Positions 55,885-64,000 of a stretch of DNA of 64,000 bases are shown here, piece after piece. This DNA is from Laetiporus sulphureus 93-53 (taxonomy: Eukaryota; Basidiomycota; Agaricomycetes; Polyporales; Laetiporaceae), in the NCBI RefSeq assembly GCF_001632365.1, contig NW_024468535.1:1-64000 (forward strand). The letters are read 5' to 3'. A program made the translations under genes and the position numbers. Below the pieces are notes generated by a model that ran no database searches, was not told where the DNA came from, and saw nothing but the letters and a program-made list of their open reading frames with translations. Positions within the stretch are counted from its first letter, which is position 1. Each line of letters starts with the position of its first letter.

Positions 55885-58466
55885 ACGCGGTCCTTATAAG
55901 AGTCATTATCAGGTGACGCATTCTGCAAGTGACACAGAGTCCCAGCAAGAACAAGACGCCACAGTCCTTGTCGACGTCGAATACCGCAGTCCAGCGCCTC
56001 AGCAGGTACCACCACAGGGTTCAGACGCTTTCGTGTCCTCCCGTGCGAGCACTGCTACATTAGAGATCCTAGAAGAGAACGGACACGATTCCGTTCGCAG
56101 TGAAGAAGCCAGCAGAACAGAGGAAGAGCGGAAGTTGAGGATCTTGGAACCCAAGAACGTGCGCGTGCTTGTTGTTTTTCTGATCGTTTCGCAATATTGA
56201 GCTGCGACATTCTTGTTCTAGTGTCGACAGGGCGGCTGTCTCTGATCGTGCACGGCTGTGCCGTGCCCTCTGTCTGCTTTGCCCTCAATCTCACCACGCT
56301 CCTTCTTACACGCCATCTGAGCAACCAGCTCTTTATTTGGCCGGACCGACTCGCTTCGCTTATTCTCCCTTCGGATCCGGCCGCGCAGATCTCTGCATTT
56401 GATATCCGCTCTTCGACTTACGCTACACCATTTTCGCTTTTCGATACACACACATACTATACCTCTTTCCGCCTCGCGGACGATCCTGCATGCAAGACGA
56501 GGATCACTTTTCAGCGGGGCTGGTACGATACGGAAGAACAACTGCATACTATTCGATGTTATAGAATTACTGTACTCACTTGTTTATCGAGTTGTATCCT
56601 TAGCATTTCATTGTCTATCATCCCTGTATTATTAGTCTCCGTTATTCCCTCAATTTAACCGTGTTCATCCCGGTGCTTTGATCATTCCAGAGTGCAGAAG
56701 CGAACGACATAAGGGAGGTATATTGCGACTGTGCATACTTACGCCGATAACGACCGCTCGGTGCCGAGCTTCTCTTGCGTTCAGGGTCTCGGTACACAAA
56801 TCCTCGTAGCTCGGAGTAGAAGGGTACCGTTCTCGCCGTTGATGCCGGGTTTCAGGAAGCACTGTCACCTCCGGAGGTCTCATAGGCCATTCTAGACTGA
56901 CTACATTGTGGAGCAAGAAGCTGGCACGACACCTCCGATGATGGACGAACTTGGTGGACATGGTGACCGCAGATAGTACCGCGCACACCCTTTTTACTGC
57001 AAGAGTAGCTTCGACATGATTGTATTGCCACTGGTCGCATCTCACAGCCCTTTTCACATCGACGCTTTGGCTTGGATTGAGCTTGCGACCATATGCAAAG
57101 CGCACAATACAGCATTGCCGCTATCGGCGCCCTATATCAGCAACTAGAACATGCGGCGTCGAGGATGCATTGTTCTGCTCACAATGTGATGGCCAAGAGG
57201 TCCTGACCGAACATCCCCTGCGTCAGTGCAACTCAATCTTGAGTAAACGTATACAGATGTAAGGGTATCTCTGTACTCACAGACTCTGCTGATCCCCATG
57301 CAGCGTGACCGTCTCATCATGTTAGGATGCTGATAGCAGCCCGTAATGCAATCAGCAAAACCAGGTCATCTTTCGCAAGGAAGAGTTGCTGTGGGCGCTT
57401 GAATTTCCAGATATACCACTTCCGAATGAGAAGCAACCAAACTTCAGTTCTTGGACAAGCGCGCCAAATGATCCTTGCCCGGGTCCTTCATCGGATCAAA
57501 TGAAACAGGCGCTGCATTCAGGATGATGTTTACATAGACGCATGTACTTCTGGACGAGGTGGAAGGGCCCCACTAACGAGATGCACGATGCAGCAAGAAA
57601 CCGGCTTCCTGGACCACCTGGTTCTAGATGCAACAGCAACTGATCGGCAAAATCCAATGCTAATAAAGTTGGAAAGAAGGCCGCGGAAAACCCTCAGCGA
57701 GAAGAAGCCGTATCAAGCTCTGAGGATTTTTAGTGAAACTTCGCGCTCAAACCAGTTGAGGGAAATTTGGCACTATAGGAGTGATCGATCTCGCAGCTTC
57801 TACGAGTTCTGAGCTCTTGGATAATGATAACTAGTTTTTTTCCGGAACTTGAAGCACTACGCGTGCTGGACAGCGATTTCTCACAAAATTTGAGAAGATG
57901 ACTGACTGAGTCCCGATGTCGACGTGGCAGGGAAAAATCGAAAGTATTCCAGGATCGGACAGCTAGCACAGATCTTCTAGCCGTATCGGAAATGATGGTC
58001 ACTGGCAAGCGTGGGAGTTGCAAAACAAAGGCATGTACACATACCTACTTGGGGGATTCGTTCGGAACAGTCGTGCGAATTTCCTAAACGGAAACTGTTG
58101 TAGTCTGTTGTAGTATGAGCGGCAGCGAGCCATCACGGACGTACTGCCGTCGCGGTGGCTGCATAAGCAATTCACTCATTCGGGCCATACCTTCAAATTT
58201 CAATGCCTACTGCGCAGGGTCTATTTGTGTTCATCATGCTGGTTCCGCGTGCCTTGCCTGCGAGAGCATGCGTCATGGGGGGACGAGGTGGAAATAGCAC
58301 TGCGGTATATAACTTTGCGAGACTTGTTGCTACGCTCATGGTGTTAGTGGCATTGACTGTCGAATTATCGTTCAACTCGAGCCAGCTTTGAGCATCATTC
58401 TCAGCACTAGCTTTACCTAGCAACTCTCAAGTTGCACTGCCATCCTTCCGAGTCCCGTTGAGTATC
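55885..58466. other. Spacer between the two secreted-precursor genes
   Basis: Contains the coding-like plus-strand stretch at 55910-56160 followed by a possible intron (GTGCGC at about 56158 to the AG at 56221). From 56300 to 58400 short frames on both strands show no recognised family or repeat. Confidence 0.4.
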
Positions 58467-59118
58467 ATGGTTGCCTCGTTCATTCCCTTTCGAGCCTTTG
58501 CTATTTCTGCTCTGCTTGTCGGTGGTAAGCAACCCGCTGGCTTCATTTGCTTCTGTGCACTGGGCCATGACTGACTCCTCGGGTATGGCCCATAGCTTTC
58601 TCGCCAGCCTGCCGCACGGCTCCCGTGCCAACTGCTCTCAAGACACGAGGAGTTGAAGAGAGAAACTGCAGGATATTAGGCTGTCTTTTCGCTGAATCGG
58701 TCTGCAAGTCCTCGTCATAAATACCTATCATGATGCTCATTTGAATGCCAGCATCCTATCAAGTTGCTTTCTGAACGTGAAAATGAGTCATTGAACGCAG
58801 TGAACACTGCTGTACCATTGGCTATTATTCCAGAAGACCTAGAATTGGCAGCAAAGTCCAGCAGAAGTGTAGGTTCGTTTGCGGTCACTGCTCCACAACC
58901 TCAGTGCTGAGATTCGTTGTAGACACTGATAGCCCACATGATTGAGCCTACCCTGTCACTGGACGTTGCAGTAAGTGTGCTCGTCAGATATCTTTGTTAA
59001 CTATGGGCCGATACAGTATCACCTAGGAGCCTTCGGGCGATGCGGTTATTACACAGAGATCGGTCACAAGTTGAATCACGGACATATACGGTGTAAGAAG
59101 AACTCTGCAATCCTCTGA
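58467..59118 (+). CDS. Small secreted precursor 2 (NCRILGCLFA family)
   Basis: Exons 58467-58524, 58596-58699, 58752-58868, 58923-58970 and 59017-59118 join in phase, for 142 residues. Signal-like start MVASFIPFRAFAISALLVGAF, then a stretch with a lone cysteine (PACRTAPVPTALKTRGV) and EERNCRILGCLFAES. The remainder (ENESLNAVNTAVPLAIIPE and GRCGYYTEIGHKLNHGH) has no known match in my memory. The KTR and EER steps before the core resemble basic processing sites. Exon 1 length and phase, and the position of the core in exon 2, match precursor 1. The last exon could alternatively splice at GTAAGA near 59093. Confidence 0.58.
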
Positions 59119-60270
59119 CACCGACTAATACTGGCCGTACGTCATGTCCCTATTTTGCTCCATTCAACGACTTACGTCTCAGCAAAGTCTAGATTTCCTT
59201 CCATATCGCTACCGTGCAGAAGGCGCGGCCTTGCGCCTTTCGATAATTATAAATCGCTGCTTCGTCTATCACATTCGTTTTCGCAGCCTGGCCCAACGGT
59301 AGATCCCCAGTTTGAAATCCCCTGGAACATACTCTCATCATATCCGCCGTGTAATACGTTCCAACGTCACCTACCGAGCTCATCAGGCCCGATAGCTGCA
59401 GCACAGGTGCGCAGCTGTCACAAGGTCATCGTAGCCTGCAAGTCGTCCGCTTGGAGCCTATTCATCGTTTTGTTGTCTGTTGTGCATCATTGGAATACTG
59501 TGTAGTCCTATGTCGTCTTGCTCGCCATCGCTACCAAACTGTATGCGAGCGTTCAGTGCGGCTCATGTAGCTTAATCGATGTATGTCACAATCATAACAT
59601 CAGGCTGGTTCGGGCGCGCTGCAGGTGTCTTCCTTACAGTATGCGGCCCCTTTGAGACGTTGAAGATGGCAATCGTCGCACGGGCGACCCCTACGAAATC
59701 CTACATCTCTAAAGGCGCGCCGCTGCTCATTTCGTGAATTCAATGCGCTGACGCGCCGTGCACAAGGCCAATAAGCAAACACAGCAATATGTGACGAATC
59801 AGCAACGGCAAGGCATTCACGAAGCAAAGCAAGATAAAAATAACATGCGATAGTTCGGACTACCCAGGCAGACTTGCATCTGAACAAGAATGTCACATAG
59901 GCATCCAAAGCACAGCGATCGTTGAGTATCATTTCTTTTGACTTCTTGTGCCCATTCAGGCAACGCCATGCCTGTGAGACGCCAAATGTATACTGACGCA
60001 TTGATATTCATACTCGCAGTGATGTCGCCGTTTGCAGCCACTGCGAGCTCGGAGCGATCAGGTTTTTGAACCCCCCGCAGAGATTGAAACTAATTCGCGT
60101 GCAGTGCTCTCTCCCATAATCGTTAATGCCTTCCTCCAAAGGTCTATTTCTTTCGCCAAGTTCTTCCCCGCTCGGCGGATATTTGATAAATGGAGTGGCC
60201 ATGCTTCGCCTCGCTCGGCAATAATCCTCGGCGGTCAGCGGAGGCTCGTGACGAAAGCTCTTGTCCTGGT
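59119..60270. other. Intergenic, nothing recognised
   Basis: A plus frame at 59155-59505 and a minus frame at 59600-60001 have no recognised domain or intron pattern. Confidence 0.4.
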
Positions 60271-60979
60271 TCAAAAACGAAGGAGTGAAGATCTTCTTAC
60301 TGGGGTACCAAGCGCAGCTGCAATGACAGTCTGCGCCTCCTTCACGTTAGACCGATGAAAATCGAATTTATCATGCGGTCCTGGAGGGCAACGCTCGAAG
60401 CACAGCGAAACGTTCGTGGCCGAGAACATCTTATTCAACGCCTCTCGCTTGGCCGGGCGAGAAACGTTCGCAGAGTCGAGTGCAAAACGGTATGCGTCAG
60501 CGTCGAGGCCATGAGTCTTGTCGTCCAAAGGGTATGCGACGGAACCACCTAGCACTGCAACGGCACCGTTGCTCTCCGGTGCCGGCCCAATTGCTAGGAA
60601 TTGATAGAATGTCAACTTCTATAGCATATTCGACGAACGTGTAGTTTATGCGTGTCTGGATTTCATGATCCCACACTGCTTGGAAATTGTAATCATAACC
60701 CATTCCGGCTCCCCGGTGCTTGCAGGACGCATGCCATTGTCCATCTGCAGCCAAGTCCGATAAGTTAGGTTTGGGTGTATAATGTCGCGATGTGCAACAC
60801 AACTTTCATCTGGTATGTTGTCGAACGGGACATACCTTCAGAATTGCAATCCAGGCATCTACCTGATTCAGTTGACCAGATTCAGGCCGCCATATGTGCT
60901 TGTGAATAATCCCTAGCCCAAACAGCGCACCGTCTTTGTAATCGCAAAACATATTTGCATACAGATTTTGAATCTGCAT
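60271..60979 (-). pseudogene. Frameshifted gene of unrecognised fungal family
   Basis: Three coding-like blocks follow one another on the minus strand: 60979-60836 (FCDYKDGALFGLGIIHKHIW), about 60750-60610 (DGQWHASCKHRG, VWDHEIQTRINYTFVEYAIE, VDILSIPSNW) and about 60604-60271 (GPAPESNGAVAVLGG, LDADAYRFALDSANVSRPAK, SLCFERCPPGPHDKFDFHRS). The change from the second to the third block occurs within the word AGCAATTGGGCCGGCACCG, without GT-AG borders, and requires a frame change. I read this as a small deletion between SNW and GPAPES. I do not recognise the family; a sequencing error is the alternative. Confidence 0.5.
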
Positions 60980-61703
60980 GGGCATTTTTTGGCAAGAGAC
61001 ACGCTGTTAAGGCATTATTTGAAACTCAGTGTCACTTGATGGTGAAATAGACGTACTAGCGGAAGAGAGGTCTGATGACCTTATCGGAGAACAGAGAAAT
61101 TAAGTTCAGCCGAACAGCGGATGAGACGACAATATCGAAGTGCCAATGTGTGGTTATGGCTAAGGATGTATTTATAAGTTGTCAAAAAAGTTGACGAAAG
61201 CCCAGAACCACTCACCAGTCAGGTTTTCACTGCGAAAGAACGGTATCAGCCTCAAGCATCATGCCTTCAGCTGTCGAGGCTGGAAAATCACCACATCAAC
61301 GTGAGCAACAGGCCGCCGATGGTTGTACTCTCGTCTGATCCTTTTTTTCTTTATCAACGCATCCACGAACTGAACCTCAGGATACTTGACATCTTCTTCG
61401 ATGGTTCAGTAGCTTGACTAAGCTCAAAATGTTGGACATAGATGAGTACTGCACTCCCAATCGACAACATTCTCTCACCATGCGTCCAAAAAAATCCGCG
61501 TTCTGAATGTGCCTCGGGATCCTTATGAAGATACCTTTATTTCACGGAGGCTTAGTGTAGCCACGCATAGATAATAAGACTTGCAATATACGAGGTGGAT
61601 GTGCCATCATTGAAAATCACCATGGCAGACTTCCCTTGCCTTCAAATTCATAAGATCTGGTCGTGACACATGTCGGATATATAGGCCAGGATATCCTCAA
61701 GAT
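60980..61703. other. Intergenic, nothing recognised
   Basis: AT-richer sequence without recognised coding regions or repeats. Confidence 0.35.
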
Positions 61704-61997
61704 ATGGACATTTCCAGAAAGTCTTATATCTTTTTGCAAAGTCTAAATGGTCAAATCGAACGCATTCGTCATCTTGAATTGATCGAAAGGATGCGCCAGG
61801 CTGGATCCGCAGGACCGACAGTGCCAATGCTGATCTTTACGTTTTGCCGCCGATTCACCGCGGTTGTTTCTCTGACATTGGAAGGCCGTCCGTTCCCCAA
61901 ATATTCGACACGCCAGCCAGCTTTATTTTCAAGCCGCTCGAACAACAACCGCGAGATCGGCAACAGCTTCAGCGATGCAATCATGTGGACACCGTGA
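61704..61997 (+). pseudogene. Possible F-box/LRR-type remnant
   Basis: The frame contains QIERIRHLELIERMRQAG and TFCRRFTAVVSLTLEGRPFP, resembling the 'front line/height of curve' text of agaricomycete F-box proteins. It breaks down within about 60 codons. No F-box and no complete gene can be built. Weak evidence. Confidence 0.25.
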
Positions 61998-62402
61998 CCC
62001 ATCGGCGCCGCGCGCCAAAGAACCACTCAGCTCGCTTGTGGATCCACCATGCCATCTGTGATGCGCACAAGGCGTTTGAGCCATCAATGAAGATCACATC
62101 ATTTGTCATTCTCTTGCAATTATGCAACCCAAAGCCGCTGGCGGGCTCGGATTCCTTTGGCTTCCTACTAGACCTGCAGGATACAGCACATATCAACAGT
62201 CATATTATTGCACATTACTGGGCAAACAGAACGTACCCAAGACGTACGAGGTCTGCATTACTTCGTGACTATTCATACAATAGCTCTAAGATGAGGATGG
62301 AGGCAATTTGCATCGTTACAGGTAGGCTACAGCAAGTCCAGAAATTATGACAGCATAAAACACCGATCCAGTGGCGCTGTTAAACCGAAATATACAAGCC
62401 CG
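61998..62402. other. Intergenic, 3' flank of the arrestin gene
   Basis: No recognised gene. Overlapping plus frames are not protein-like. Confidence 0.35.
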
Positions 62403-64000
62403 CTATGCAACCTCGCTATATGCAGGGGGCGCTTCGCCGAGCTCGCTCTCTTGCCCCGCGACGAGCCGTCCGAACTGTGTGCCACGCTCGAAGATGGAAT
62501 CAGTCCGCGAAAGGGCCGGAGTGAGCAAGGTATGTATTGGAACTGGCGGATGGTCGGAGTGTGCGGAAGGGGCGCGTTCAATTTGTCTACGCACGCCGAG
62601 CATAAATGTCGACTGGGTCGAGCACTCAGCAACTGTCATAGGGCCACCGTTGTTTTCGGCGGGTGAAGTGTAACTGCATGAGGCGTGATGAGGGGAAAGC
62701 GGTTCCGTCGCTCGTGAATACGGGGGGAGGGACAGATAGTCGTGATTGCATAAACACTGCAAGAGAATGCTCATCAGTAAAATGGCATCCGTTTGTGTCA
62801 CTGAAAATCTCACTGATAAGATGTGTATCGGAGTCTGCACAACGATGTCAAACATTTTCCGCTTTCCTGTATGCGCATCGATTGCCTGATCATCTCCTCG
62901 TTCGACTCGGAAGATGATTTTAAGCATATGTGATACGAAGATATTGCTCCGTTTATTCCGGTTCGTGAAGTGCAGCTGGGAGCATGAGTCTGGAAGTTGG
63001 ATGTCCTTCTTGACTGTCCACGGGCCCGGGCCCATCATATTAGACGCATATTCGCCGGGGTCGTCACTGGGTTCTAGGAGGTCAACAAACGGCGAACGCT
63101 CGAATGCATGAGGGTCGTCCGGATCTAAGGGGAGAATTGGAGGTGCATCCTTCTGCGGGTACTTCAGAGACATCAAGGATATCCGGGTGATGGGATCAGT
63201 GCGTGCTATTCGTTTGAAATCCGTCCAATAGTCAATGCGCTCTGGTGGCACGCGGCAATACATGTGAGCTAGGGGAAAGACAACGAAAGCCAATGAGCTC
63301 TCACCTTCTAGTAGAACGGAGACTCGATAGATCTTCATCTTCGTCCATGGCATAAACGTTATGCTGACCGGCATGATCCCGCCAATCGGGAAGCTACGGC
63401 CCGAGATCGTAATGAGATACTGCATTTGTGTATCCCACTGTCGCTCGACGATGATACTCTCCGTGTCCTCAGTATCATCCTCCGAGGGGCATGCAACTAC
63501 AGCGATTTCCTGTGCTGCCGACAGCTTTGCGGTGAACGTCCCGGGGCGGTGCGCAGTAGCCTTGAGTTTCCAGGTGACGGAACCGTATTCACATTTGAGA
63601 CTCGGTGGAGAATCGGCCGGAATGGCGAAAGATATCGGATATGTGTAGACACCTACGTACACAGTTCACATCAGCCACAGTTCACAGCAGCACGCCTTTG
63701 GGAGCCAGGTGTCACGCACCTTTGCGGAACTCCTTCCATCCATCGCCGTATTCCTTCCCCTCGTCCGAATCCAAGCCGAGCACACCTCCCACCACCCCTA
63801 ATGCCGACCGTTCCCGATTCGGCGTACTTTCCTCGCTACCGTCTGAGATGACATCTAACGGTCGCTCCCTCGCCCGGCCTCGTGGAGGCGTCACGTCTCC
63901 ATGATGATCCATCAGGGAAGAGCGCGAGCGCGATCGCACCCGGTCCATGACCACATCCAGCAGTGCACTTGACACGTTCGCCAAGCTGAAGCGCTTATGC
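62403..64000 (-). CDS. Alpha-arrestin (arrestin domain protein) with PPAY motif, 5' partial
   Basis: Adaptor that links plasma-membrane cargo to a Rsp5/Nedd4-type ubiquitin ligase for endocytosis. Exons from beyond 64000 to 63720, then 63652-63305, 63241-62814 and 62756-62403, join in phase. The visible protein starts inside the N-terminal region (KRFSLANVSSALLDVVMDRV, then an RSRSRSS linker). The arrestin fold shows GVYTYPISFAIPADSPPS, GSVTWKLKATAHRPGTF, SFPIGGIMPVSITFMPW, VSVLLEERIDYW and QTPIHILSCLCN. The C-terminal tail ends with EAPPAYSEVA, whose PPAY matches the PY motif bound by WW domains. The third junction uses the AG at 63242-63243, which restores LLEERIDYW. The N-terminus lies outside the window. 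Confidence 0.85.

Noticed and set aside
1..64000. CRISPR arrays, operons, tRNA or rRNA genes
   Set aside because: The DNA is eukaryotic with spliced genes. No regularly spaced short repeats, no tRNA B-box-like GGTTCGAATCC word and no rRNA-like segment were noticed by eye.

Overview
This window is nuclear DNA of a basidiomycete fungus, most likely an Agaricomycete such as a wood- or litter-decay fungus. The signs are intron-dense genes with 45-65 base introns, a FunK1-type fungal kinase, a flavocytochrome b2 pair, fungal alpha-arrestin and eIF4G genes, and transposon relics of basidiomycete type. Gene models were spliced by eye. Where reading phase closes across every junction I say so. No database search was possible.

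Left part (1-16.9 kb) is accessory, transposon-rich DNA. A Transposase_21/CACTA-like transposase, cut by the left edge, converges on a companion gene (3386-5048). Next come degenerate repeats (5.6-6.15 kb), a WD40 protein with a hydrophobic tail (7078-8583) and a FunK1 kinase (9155-11725). A 2.8 kb element (12284-15124) with long terminal inverted repeats carries an unrecognised gene and, convergent to it, a copy of the N-terminal domain of replication protein A subunit 1. An F-box-like remnant follows.

Middle part (16.9-27.7 kb) is dominated by translation initiation factor eIF4G (22489-27315, minus). Its 3' third plus downstream flank are tandemly duplicated (units 16871-20720 and 20721-23584). 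The outer copy is a broken pseudogene in which an exon-intron module of about 430 bases was further amplified. A 100-N assembly gap lies just upstream of eIF4G.

The 29.2-38 kb stretch looks like a metabolic cluster. Two flavocytochrome-b2-type FMN oxidoreductases, ending in SKI and SKL peroxisomal tripeptides, flank an isocitrate lyase/PEP-mutase superfamily enzyme resembling oxaloacetate acetylhydrolase. Oxalate/glyoxylate metabolism is the inferred theme. Further right lie two paralogous four-helix membrane proteins (38267-39311, 45737-46674), a small acidic protein, a vanillin-dehydrogenase-like ALDH, a DUF3445 haem-dependent oxidative demethylase-like protein and a GPI-anchored cupredoxin-like protein. 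Then come two paralogous small secreted precursors sharing an NCR(L/I)LGCLFA core, a frameshifted gene of unknown family and, at the right edge, an alpha-arrestin with a PPAY motif.
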